From positions 315,152 through 377,877 of the forward strand of contig BFEA01000389.1 of assembly GCA_003427395.1 (NCBI GenBank): a DNA stretch of 62,726 bases, read 5' to 3'. This DNA is from Chara braunii. Lineage: Eukaryota; Streptophyta; Charophyceae; Charales; Characeae. A program made the position numbers and the translations under genes. Each line of letters starts with the position of its first letter. The first letter of the stretch is position 1. The notes beneath the pieces are model-generated. The model saw nothing but the letters and a program-made list of their open reading frames with translations. It did no database searches and was not told the DNA's origin. Positions 43,732 to 54,082 of this stretch are shown here, piece after piece.

Positions 43732-45386
43732 ACAAGTAAATGGTCGAGACCACGAGGATGTCACATAGAAGACAACCAGACGTTCAAGTTCTCCATCCTT
43801 CCATAACTTTGCAAGTGATTGAAGAGTTGTCACACTTGCGAGATTTATAATTGCGGAGAAGAGGGGAAAGAGGGAGAGAAGGAGGAAAACAGGAAGAAGG
43901 CGTGAAGTACTTCGTAGCCAATCGGATAGCAATATGAAGTGTTCAAAGCCACTTTACACCTTGATATTTGATTTATACGGGTCTTGGGGTGATCAACGCG
44001 GTCTTCCTGCGTGTAGATGAAAGCAGGAACTTCAAGGGAGGTAACGAAAAACAAAGCATAGGAAGACCAAAATTCAACCAAAGTGAGGAGAGATAAGACC
44101 AGGGNNNNNNNNNNNNNNNNNNNNNNNNNNNNNNNNNNNNNNNNNNNNNNNNNNNNNNNNNNNNNNNNNNNNNNNNNNNNNNNNNNNNNNNNNNNNNNNN
44201 NNNNNNNNNNNNNNNNNNNNNNNNNNNGAGGAGAGATAAGACCAGGGGGGGGGGGGGGGGGGGAAGGGAAGATGACGGTTAAATCTTAAACACTTATGGC
44301 GATAAGCGACGAGGGCGCGAGGCGAGGCAATTTTGTTTGTGAAAACACAGCACAGAAGATGCATAAATGCAAAAAAAAAGCACCAAAACAGTTACACGAA
44401 ATGTTAGTGAAGCCGCGTCTATCTCCTAAGGCTGAATTGAAACTGAAAAGTTCGAAAGAAAATTTTGCGTACGTAATCTGAAACGTGCGATTCCTATGTC
44501 AATTCCTGATCCAAGTAGGTTACAAAGGGCTTGCAGGGGTTTTCTTACAGTTGCGCAAGGAAGGGATTCGTTGCCAAGTATCCCAACAGGCAACCCTGAC
44601 TTTTGGATTCAAGAAACTTGAGTAAGAAACAATTTCAAGCGTGCATGCCAAGGCACACACAAATCCTACGTAGAAGTGCAAGCAGAAAGGGGGAAACAGA
44701 AGCCTGAGCACTATGAAAGTAGTGAATTATGGTTGAGTAACGTATCCAGGTATCGGAGCCTATTATGATTAGTCTTTTGGGCAAGAAAGGTTGAAAAACA
44801 CACCCGGGATACACAGAGCTCGACTCCCCATTCAATGGTTATGCTACTTGGACCTGGTAGAGGAATTGGAACTGGACCAGATTATTCGTAGTTATTCAAC
44901 AGGTACTTAGCGAAAGAAAGGAAGGAGCTAAGAAACTCACTCATGCACAGAAGTTGGTGCGTCACATGTGTGGCGTTTAGGGGGTTTCATTTTTTTTTTT
45001 GATCTTCTCATCGCATGCAAAAAGTAGAGTAGGGAGACGACGAAAAAGAGTTGTATCTAGATTGACTCTACGAACAATTCTAAGTTTGGCTTCTCCCAAA
45101 ATTCTTTCGAGTGAAGTTATTTCCTCATGGACTTGTTTTGATCTCATTTCCTTCATCTGCATTTATGTCCGGAATGCACCAAGCTAATCGAGTCCAGACA
45201 TTCTCCAGCACGATGATAATAGGAGGAACAGAGAGACGGAAGGGGCACTAGATCATGTGTCACATTATCACGCCCAAACTCGTTTCGTTAAACCTGCACA
45301 TCAAAGACATCACTTGTAAAAGAGAGAGGACCGCCGATGATGGTGGCCATATTCGTAAGTGTCTAGTTGTCTTGCATGTGACACCG
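43732..45386. other. Spacer with assembly gap between the two family copies
   Basis: A run of 123 N's at 44105-44227 is flanked by the same GAGGAGAGATAAGACCAGGG on both sides (44085-44104 and 44228-44247), the right copy followed by poly-G. The rest holds the dispersed GTATCCAGGTATCGGAGCC repeat (44730-44790) and short frames only. Confidence 0.75.
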
Positions 45387-45920
45387 TCACAGTCTGGTAG
45401 CCATGGACAATCTTCCTCCAAGTGGCTCCTCAAGTGTGATAATTCCAATCATAATCAACCCGGATTGGAGGAGCTGGTCTTCTAGGTCGTTGCTCCGAGA
45501 TAGAGGGAAAGAGGCGCGAATGATGTCCTGCACATCGACATAATGGATGATGCAATGAGCGTCGAGGGAAACGATGGTTAGGCTAAGGAGGGCAGCGAGA
45601 TAGTCGGCATAGAGAGTGGGTATGGTGTGGATAGTTTCATCGCGAAGACCTTCATAGTTTTCCGCGGCAAACAAAGTTCCCGAGATAATGCGATACAACT
45701 CTATGTCGTTGTATTGCCCCCATGCATCAATAAAAGTCGCTCTCTCTAGACCAAGAGTAGCAAAGAAACGTTGATGCTTCAATTAACATCGTCGTCAGAC
45801 CGCCTTCTCCAAACACGTTGACTTGGACTGCCGCATACCACGCTTGCATACTAATAAGCTGGGCCAATTTCAAGAGATCGGGGCTCAATCGTGGATGATG
45901 AATTTGATGAAGCTGCAGAT
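45387..45920 (-). pseudogene. Unknown protein, family copy B (frameshifted)
   Basis: The minus-strand frame 45782-45387 encodes YNDIELYRIISGTLFAAENY, then GLRDETIHTIPTLYADYLAA and DAHCIIHYVDVQDIIRASFP, matching copy A at 43084-43731. Upstream, in another frame (about 45780-45900), HPRLSPDLLKLAQLISMQAW and YAAVQVNVFGEGGLTTM read as coding sequence, so a frameshift separates the parts. A further Ser/Pro-rich piece (PTPTSSSSSKCDNENDPD) lies near 46040. Function unknown. Confidence 0.55.
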
Positions 45921-46479
45921 GTGGTCATGGTTGAAGAAAACGAAGGGGAAGTACTTGATCAGAAGCGAAGTTTATGGCGATGGCTGAAGGGGGAGTAGAT
46001 CAAATGAAGGATAGTTAGAGTCAGGGTCATTCTCATTGTCACATTTAGAGGACGAGGAAGAGGTGGGAGTGGGATCAGAGACAATAGGAAGATGTCAAAG
46101 ATACGAGATATAGCGAACAATGGAGAGAGAGGTATGGAGCCCACCCACTTCGGGAGCGATGTGCATAATGTCGACACCGTTAAACCCGATCTCTACTATG
46201 TGAAAGCAGCCAGAGTCATTTGGAGCCAGCTTACGGTCGCGCGCGGTCTTGCGTAGCCGAACTCGGTTTCTTAATTTTTATTGTGTTCATGGGATCACAT
46301 TCTCATTCGAAGCCTCGTTGCTACGGACCTGCCTAATGTGGGTCTATTCTGTCATTTACTGTCGTTTCGAGACCAACTTTAGGACAACCTTCTGCACCAG
46401 TTCCGGGTACCACTTCGCCTTAGCTTTTATTAAAGATTGTGTGTCCCTAGCCCTAGGGTTGGCATTTTCCGAGACGTCT

Positions 46480-47990
46480 TGGACCATGACACAAGTGATA
46501 CCGTTGGTACGTAATTGAACGGGGGTCAGTCATGTTGATTAATGAAGGGCGACCCTAGGAATTCTAGGCAATCTCAAGCCGTAGACGCATGTTGTTTGGC
46601 CGCCAGATTCCTTCGAAGGGTCGTTTTAATCATATGATTGACATTTTCAGCTAGGTCGTTAGATTGACACACGTGTGGGGCCGTGTGTCGGAGTGAGACA
46701 ACCCTCCATGATGACAAAGTTGTTCCATCTCCTCCTTAAACTCTGATCCATTATCAGTGAGAATCTCCTCCTTGTCTAGGTGAGTATAGAAAAATCAGTC
46801 GATATAAGAGGCTATCTAAGAGGCCTTACATGTCTTACAAGGGTATACTTCTTATTCACTTTGAGAAGTGATCAATTAATACTACTAAAATAATGGAGAA
46901 TTCACAGCAGTTATGGTCCTCAGGTGCGTCAATATCAATAGTGTACATACTGAAACGTTGAAAATGGTACACTATTTCAGTTGGTTCAATCGTATTCAGT
47001 GTCTTCATTGGAGCTCATTGCGTCACACAAACTAGACAATTTTTCATCACACGCTTGAAACCATCCTGGATATTCCACCAAAACTACTTGTTATGTTCGA
47101 TAGTTACCTCAATGTCACATGCTGCGAAATTAGTGGTCTTCTCCTCGTGGGCAAATCTAACCGAATCGTATCGTTGAAAAATGTGGGGAACTGTCAACCA
47201 TAATCTCGATTGGTCAGTTTTACGCTTCTCTCGGTGGTCATCCTTTCAATGGTAATCTTGGGATCCTTTATTGATTGGACGAATGTCCTCCTTAGTATAA
47301 GCATCGAAGGATTTTATAGCTAATTTACGTAATAATATTTTATTAGTCCAGACTTCAGATCGTCGATATTTTTCATCATGATCTAGGTTGTCATTCTTGG
47401 CGGCCTCGAATCGAGCTTCCGTGTGAAGCTTGTGTTTCCTATGCAGTGAACATTCTTATGTATTATCGTTTGTACGGGACCAAATGCATGCACCATGTGC
47501 GTGATTGACAATGTTAGCACAGTTACCCAGTCAGCGAAACCGTCTTCCGTTGGGTAGAAATCCACTTCGTAGAAACGTAAGATGTAAGTATACAAGAAGC
47601 TGAATTTATTGGGAAGGTTAGCGAAGAAAGAAGGACACGAGAATTCGGAGAGGGCAAGGAGGACAGAAGATGAATAAGAAAAATTAACCATCGCTCACAC
47701 TAAGCACTATTTATCCTTTTGCAAAATCTTCACCTTGTCGTTCTCAGGCTCGTTCTTCTTTTCTCAATCAATCCACGATGTCACCTCTTCACTGGCAGAC
47801 ACCTTGCTTGGTCGCTCGAGATGTGTCAATCCATCAACGTTCCTATGTCTCTCGTGCTTCCGATGGTGGATGTAAAAGTCTATGCTTTGTAAGGTAGTTG
47901 CCCATCGTCCCATCTTACCAAAGTGGTCCTTTAATTTCTTCACGGTCGGCCAGTGCCGTCATTGTGAATGTGATCGGCCCGTTATATGCC
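46480..47990 (-). mobile_element. Second Ty3/gypsy pol remnant (RNase H to integrase), heavily mutated
   Basis: On the minus strand, KMGRWATTLQSIDFYIHHRK followed by HRNVDGLTHLERP (about 47820-47930) is the RNase H end. An open segment follows (47383-47691), then the integrase zinc-binding part with FWWNIQDGFKRVMKNCLVC (about 47035-47090), IDIDAPEDHN (about 46920, first Asp), EEILTDNGSEFKEEMEQLC (second Asp, about 46750) and NDLAENVNHMIKTTLRR (Glu, about 46640). The Asp-to-Glu spacing is near 35 residues, as in D,D-35-E integrases, but three frames are needed and many stops occur. Gag, protease, reverse transcriptase and LTRs were not found. The sequence differs from the chromovirus at 13.9-17.5 kb, so it is a separate lineage or a much older copy. 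Confidence 0.75.
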
Positions 47991-48114
47991 CCTGCGCCCG
48001 TGAACGGCCAAACCATGAAAATGCGATTGTTTTTTTTTTCTTTTTCTTTTCTGACTCATCCTGCTACTTTTGCCACAAACCAAGGCTTTTACAGTGAACT
48101 TAAAAATGGAGTTA

Positions 48115-48305
48115 TATTAATTTATAGTTCTATAAAATAGTTTTCACAGAGTCTGTTTTTTACCAAGCTACTGAAAACTTCTTATAGTTCTATAAACGAG
48201 TATTCACTGAAATTATTTTTTTTAACATCTTCCGAGCTATGTTTTTTATCAGCCTACTGAGAACAACTTATAGTCTTATAACATGCTCTTTACTAGAAAT
48301 TATTT
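48115..48305. repeat. Three ~62-bp tandem repeats
   Basis: CTTATAGTTCTATAAA-type starts near 48120, 48180 and 48268, each followed by a TTTTCAC or ATTCACT motif and a T-rich tail with an AGC-CTACTGA phrase. AT-rich, non-coding. Confidence 0.6.
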
Positions 48306-48710
48306 TCGTGCACATTTTGAGAATCGTTAGACTTTTTGCCCGATTTTTTGCCTCCTTTATCGGGAAACATTTAAAAACGCTCTCTTTCCTGTGTAAAAAA
48401 TAATAGTTTGACTTTTACTTTTTCATTCTATAAATAATGATTGATTATTTGATACATTATAGATTAGTTGTGCTAAATGCATATTGCAAAGCTCATGTTT
48501 GTTTGCTGTTGGCGTAGGTATGACCGTCGCGATGCGCATGAGCGTCGACGCAGAGAAAGGAGATCTACATAAATAGGGCAAATGGTTGGATTGTTGTTGG
48601 ATCGCAAACGACGCAAAGGAGAGTGTCAGTTGAGCATCGACTCTTTTGGGTGTTTCACGAGCATAATTCCACCCGTTCTTGTGGAAAGTATTAATCGATT
48701 GTAGCCAATA

Positions 48711-49035
48711 TCAGTGTTTTGCAAATACATCGTCAATTGCATCCATAGTGTCCGCATTATGCTTATCTATGTATTTCTTGATATCTTTCTCATCCAACTC
48801 TATGAAGGTTTTTACGATCGTGTTCAACGACGTTGTTCTCAACAGGCATCTTTTATTGATTTTTGCTTGAACGTCTGGATCCCATGAATGTTTGATAAAC
48901 AAGTTTTGTACAACCGTTTCTTATCTTCTTAACTTCCCCGGTAGTAAGGAATGGATCAACGTAGTTAGACAACAGTTCACTCCTTACGTCGATTACGTAC
49001 CACATGTCATGCGGCGTCTTCACGTATCCTATCAA
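48711..49035 (-). pseudogene. Hypothetical coding fragment in two frames
   Basis: Minus-strand frames 49035-48853 (GYVKTPHDMWYVIDVRSELL, then VDPFLTTGEVKKIRNGC) and 48902-48711 (FIKHSWDPDVQAKINKRCLL, then TIVKTFIELDEKDIKKYIDK) overlap at about 48880-48900 and read well when joined by one frameshift. The mix of charged helix and hydrophobic residues is protein-like. No family is recognised, and it could be an exon or a transposon fragment. Confidence 0.35.
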
Positions 49036-49566
49036 ATCACTTAAAAAAAGTTGTCTTGAACCTATTCCAACCTTCCTACGTATAGTGTTTGAGAGGTCAC
49101 GTGGAGAACCTCATAATTACAATGCACGATATAGGCGAGTTACAATAAGCATACCCCTGGCCTCAAATCATTCTGCCGAGTAAATATAGTACGGATAGTA
49201 CGAATAACCTCTAAGGGTTAATAAAACTACTCGTTGTCAGGCATTGCAAGGGGTTGGTTTTTATTAGAATTGCTGGTTGTGTTAGCCATCACGCTTTGAG
49301 TCTGTGATCGGGTTTAGGCTGATCGACTACAGGGGACTGGGAACTTCATCTTGGTGACGAAGAATCACCTCATCTCTGTCCTCTCGCCAGTTCGTCACGT
49401 CGCTTCAAAACCAACATGTGTTTGCTACGATACAAATCGCTCGTCTTACTCTGCTTTTCTTATCGGAGTGACTAAAGCGAGAAAAAGGAGCTCGGAAAGC
49501 GGCAAAATGGGGTGTGCCATAAAATTTACGGAAATTCAGTGTGAAGATATATAGAAAACTAAAATC

Positions 49567-49917
49567 TCACATATGGTCCCTTATAATGAGCGACGAACGG
49601 TAGGCGAAGAAGGGGTAGAAAATCGGGTTTTTCCTCAAGGGGTACGTAAATAAAAAAGTATCTTTGTGCTTTGATATGCATAGCACGACGTCTCTTTTTG
49701 GGTCGGAAAGGATGGGGAATGCATGCCGAGTGTCAGTTTTGTACAAGGGACCAAAATCGCTCATTATAGAGTTCCAGATCTTAATCAGAGGATCGTCGTT
49801 GTACGATTTTTTGCTTGTAATCCTCCTCGCTATTTGCTCGATAGTTGAAGCTTTTGGCCCTGAAGCACTTTGTACGACAATAATCACTATACAGAGTATG
49901 AGGCCAATGGGGTGCAA
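49567..49917 (-). CDS. Hypothetical ORF with hydrophobic N-terminus
   Basis: The minus-strand frame starts with a hydrophobic segment (IGLILCIVIIVVQSASG) resembling a signal peptide, followed by a soluble part (ARRITSKKSYNDDPLIKIWN and KRDVVLCISKHKDTFLFTYP). The first codon available at 49917 is TTG and no upstream stop is close, so the start is unclear. It is on the same strand and in the same frame modulo three as 49035-48853, so the two could be exons of one gene. Splice sites were not convincingly found. Confidence 0.3.
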   Translation of the reverse strand: MHPIGLILCIVIIVVQSASGPKASTIEQIARRITSKKSYNDDPLIKIWNSIMSDFGPLYKTDTRHAFPILSDPKRDVVLCISKHKDTFLFTYPLRKNPIFYPFFAYRSSLIIRDHM

Positions 49918-50906
49918 CCGTCGGCAAGGAGACGACGATCAACTCGTTAAAAGGGAGCATACTAGAGTAAGGGTGAAAATGAATATAATTACAAAACGTT
50001 TACAAATCCTTAACCGCAACTTCATATGAGAAGTAGTAAGAATGACCTATCTTGACGACAACTTCTCGCACATCGCCCTCACCCATCTTGTACTTGTAAC
50101 TATATGGGAAGGACCATAATCGAGAGGGTTTAGAAGTTGGTGCCTCAATGGATAAGTTGTCTCAATCCATATGGCCGATATAGACGCCTTCTCCATTTAG
50201 AAAACAAAATGACCAAATCTTAGTAGTTATTCAGGTTCTTTCAAAGCAACTTTAGATTTCGATGTTCCTTAGGGTGGTGTATTACCCAGGAAACAAAAAC
50301 AAGAGTTCCGAAAGAAGTTCTTCCGTGTTCAATCACGTCGGCTTTTTCGAAGGGAGAAAAGCAGAGGTCGGATTTATTCTCTAGGTGACATCACCAAAAT
50401 TTCAAGAGTCTGAGCATGGGGATTAATATTCCAAATGACAAGAGGAGGAAAGATCTCGAATAGTGATCACCAAAATTTCAGGAGTCAGAGCATGGGGTGT
50501 CGAGAAAGTTGCACACAATCGATCAATCAAGATATAATGAGTTTTTGACCGACAACATCGTCGATAAACATAAATAAACCAAAGTCACATCATCTCATAT
50601 GCATTCATCACAAGCACATCACTTCCAAAAGACAAAGACAAACATGCATTTATGTAATAAATTGATCCTCGTGCTTCAATGGCATTGCCTGACGAGATTC
50701 TTGACAGCACGAGGATGAACGTTCCCATTCATTCTTATATTGTGACATACTATCATACATCAATGCATACATCCACTGAGAGAGAGAAAGAGTACACTCG
50801 CTCATAACCAAAAGAAAAATTGTGGTATAGCCATACACTTAGCTTCCGCATATAGCCGCCTAATAAAAATCATAAAAACAAGACGTGAGGCCTTCTACTT
50901 TCGCGC
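49918..50906. other. No gene; one local duplication
   Basis: TCACCAAAATTTCAAGAGTC followed by GAGCATGGGG recurs 74 bp apart (about 50391 and 50465). Nothing else recognised. Confidence 0.55.
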
Positions 50907-50914
50907 TATGGCAT

Positions 50915-52406
50915 CTGTGCTAGCACGCGTTCTTTGAACGCGGGTTCCTCGTTCAGTTTTTGAACGCGTTGAACGCGCGTTCAAAGAACGCGGGTGCATG
51001 CTCTGAACGCGAACGCGCAGAGCGCCACCCACGCCCGGGAGGCCCGTCGGGGGCGTAGGGGAGCGGCGGCGGTGCTTAAGGGGGGCTGTGGGTAGTTTGG
51101 GGGGCGACAGTGGTGCTTAGGGGGGCTGTGGGCCAATGCCGCAGGCAAACCAGACAAAAGAAAAAAAAAAAAAAAAAAAGTATGTGTGTGAATTTGTGTG
51201 TCCGTGTGTGTGTGAATTTGTGTGTGTGTGTGTGTGTATACGTGTGTGTGTGTGCGTGTGTGTGAAAGGTCCTTTTTTTAGGGGGGGTTGGGGGAATCCC
51301 GCTAACACAGCTCAGACAGCCCATGCAGGCTATCTGAAGGGTCCGCGCAGCCATGTAGCGCAGCCCCCCCCACCAAAATCAAGCAGGCAATGCATATGAA
51401 GTAAGGAACTAGCTGGCCGGATATATACTCAAGATTCGACTTGAGGTCTGTGTTTCAGCGGTTATGGGTTGCTCACGTAGCAAGGGCATGTTGGTCTCTG
51501 CACATGACTCTTAGGGCTTGGCTGCACTACTCACCAAATGTGCCGAACTAAAATAAATCTTCTGCAGAACATGAAATAATACGCCGCCAGATGTTTTGTC
51601 TTTGGTGCATGTGGCGAGTAGAGGCGCTTAGGGCCACTCCACAAATTCCTAAGAAAAGAAAAACGAGAAATTTCTCGTTTCAAATTTTTCTTGTTTTTCT
51701 TTTTTCTCATTTTTCATTTTTCTTGTTTTTTTTTTTTTCTCGTTTTTCTTTTCTTAGGAATACGTGCAGTGGCCCTAAGGGCCTCTACTCACCACATGCA
51801 CGAAAGGCAAACACATATGGCAGTGTATTATTCTATGTTCTGCAGAAGATTCATTCTAGTTCTGCACATTTGGTGAGAAGTGCAGCCAAACCCTAAGAGT
51901 CACGTGCAGAGACCAACAGGCCCTAGCTACGTGAACAACCAATAACTGCTGAAACACAGACCTCAAGTCGAATCTTGAGTATATATTCGGCCAGCTAGTT
52001 CCCTACTTCATATTCACCGCCTGCTTGATTTCGTGGGGGGGTCTGCGCTACATGGTTGCGCGGACCTTTCAGATAGCCTGCATGGGTTGTCTGAGCCGTG
52101 TTGGGGGGATTCCCCCACCCACTCAAAAAAAAAAAAAAAAAGGAATTTTCACATATGGTGGGGGTGATGCGGTAAGGGGGCTAGGCCTCTATTTTTTTTT
52201 TTTTTTTTCAGTTTTGGGGTTCATAGAACGAGGCCCACCACCCTGTAGTCCGTAACGCGTGCACGTGCCCCCCTGGGGTCGCGTTTAGTTTTTTAGCGCC
52301 ACGTGGCGCGCAGCGCATTTGAACGCGATTGAACGTGGCGCCGGGGGGTATAAACGTGCGCGTTTGAACATGAACGCGCGTTCAGCGCGTTCACCCGGTT
52401 ACATAG
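50915..52406. mobile_element. Foldback DNA element with 8-bp target duplication (1492 bp)
   Basis: TATGGCAT flanks the element at 50907-50914 and 52407-52414 as a direct repeat (followed by CT on both sides by chance or extension). The left end reads CTGTGCTAGCACGCG; the right end, reverse-complemented, reads CTATGTAACCGGGTGAACGCG. Subterminal GAACGCG repeats lie at both ends (50925-51010 and 52315-52400). Inside is an ~835-bp palindrome (51280-52115). There is no transposase, so it is non-autonomous. An 8-bp target duplication fits the hAT superfamily, but the terminal sequence is not the classical hAT form. Confidence 0.75.
51280..52115. repeat. Large imperfect palindrome with ~400-bp arms
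   Basis: Matched arm pairs include GACTTGAGGTCTGTGTTTCAG (51440) with its complement at 51950-51970, GGATTCCCCC at 52109 against GGGGGAATCCC at 51290, AGATAGCCTGCATGGG (52073) against CCCATGCAGGCTATCTG (51321), and TTCCTAAGAAAAGAAAAACG (51649) against its complement near 51742-51762. The centre is near 51700 in a T-rich tract. The arms contain the MITE-like ACATGAAATAATACGCC segment. Confidence 0.88.
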
Positions 52407-52414
52407 TATGGCAT

Positions 52415-54074
52415 CTAATCATCCATCCTCTCAACTCATATTTCCCTACTCGAACACTAATGGTCCTGACCGCCTCATGTTCAACACTTAGATACAACGA
52501 CCCGAACCTTGTCCACTGAACTAGTGTGAAAATTCGCTTAGATCATGCAGTATGATACAGTCTTTCGCAGAGATCCACCACGCCATCCCACAAAGAGGCA
52601 GCTGAGTCGTCGGCACTTTCCAAAAGTTGATCACCACCTCATCTAGCCACGACTCCTCCAAAGTGAGCCGATGTACTGCCAAAATTAGAGAGTGAGAGCA
52701 ACGCTGTCGGGCGTGGCGATCCCACACCCAGACGCAGAGTATTTTTTAGTGTCGGACCTCATGGTCGCATCACGTAGGAGTTTAGAAGTGTTTCAACAAA
52801 GACCAACTCGAACCGTGCGCGTCATCTATACCTCTCACGGCTCCCTGCGACAAAACAAAGCTCCGGGAGGTACAACTCACCTCGACCTGCGAGAGTTGTC
52901 ACCATCCCTTAGGTGGGCGTATCCCTGTTGAGCTACTAACCCATGTGTGAAGGCTTGTACATGCAATCGCAAAGGTAGGTGAGTCGGGGCGTTTGCTCGA
53001 TCGCCGTAGCATAGGCATACGCGTGGTTGAATGCCTAAGACTGACCCGTATACGTGTCAGGCATGGGGGCGTTGATTTCCCGGACCGAATTACAAATCAG
53101 GTCGACTTGATAAACGAACATTCTCGCATACTACACTTTGCCTAGAAATAGTTTTATAGGTATGACTCATATCATATCCCTTTTCCTGGAGCTCGACCAC
53201 AATGACCGCAATACTTGAATTATCAAGGATCGCTCATAAGGCATATACCATCCTACATAGTGATTAGATTCATTCAACATATCTCTAAAAAAAACTTTTT
53301 GCCATATCACACATATATATTAAATAAGACACTGAGAACTTAGGCAAGGAAACATCATATACACTTAACACATTCACATAAACAGCCCGACTTCATAAGA
53401 GAAAACATAGGTCATTGACCATTTCAAACATCAATCGACGAAATGAACATGAAATGAACAAGGGTTTACGCCTTAGCAATAATCATAATTTGCTCAACGA
53501 CCAAGGAAAAAGCGCAAGGTTGGATACTCGAACCAAATTTATAAAAATTTTGTGTTGCTGAAATATCTGGATCAAGGTCCAGGATAGTGCAAGTTTCTCA
53601 ACGGGTTGCACGAATAGCGTGGCTGGTCGTTTTACTCACCTGCAGATAAGAGTCAATCACATTACACAATTCTGACGGAGTCAACTTTTTATTTAATTTC
53701 ACCCACATTACACTTACACTTCCAACCTTTCAGCCATACATCCTCTTTTCAACTAAGTCATTCATCCTCACCTGACTTTAGTCATTCAGGGACCCTTTTT
53801 TATCAAACACAGACCCTTTAGACAATGACCCGAAAATCAGAAATGACTTTCAGTGCAAAGGTCAATGCAAAGTGTGGGTATCGAGGGTTGAGTTCGCGAA
53901 CCCACCTGTTACGATAAGGCAACAACATGTAGTCTTGTATAGACTCATAATGAGTCTTCTTGATCAAGATGACCTGCAATCACACACAGGTTAACGTGGT
54001 CTCAACACCTATTTGCTATCGATACGACTCCGTGTGAAGTTCAATATAATGAACTTTATTTTAGTCGAGAATAA
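52415..54074. other. No recognised gene
   Basis: Mixed sequence with short frames. A dyad, GACTCATAATGAGTC, occurs at 53941-53955. Nothing else stands out. Confidence 0.5.
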
Positions 54075-54082
54075 TACTAGGT

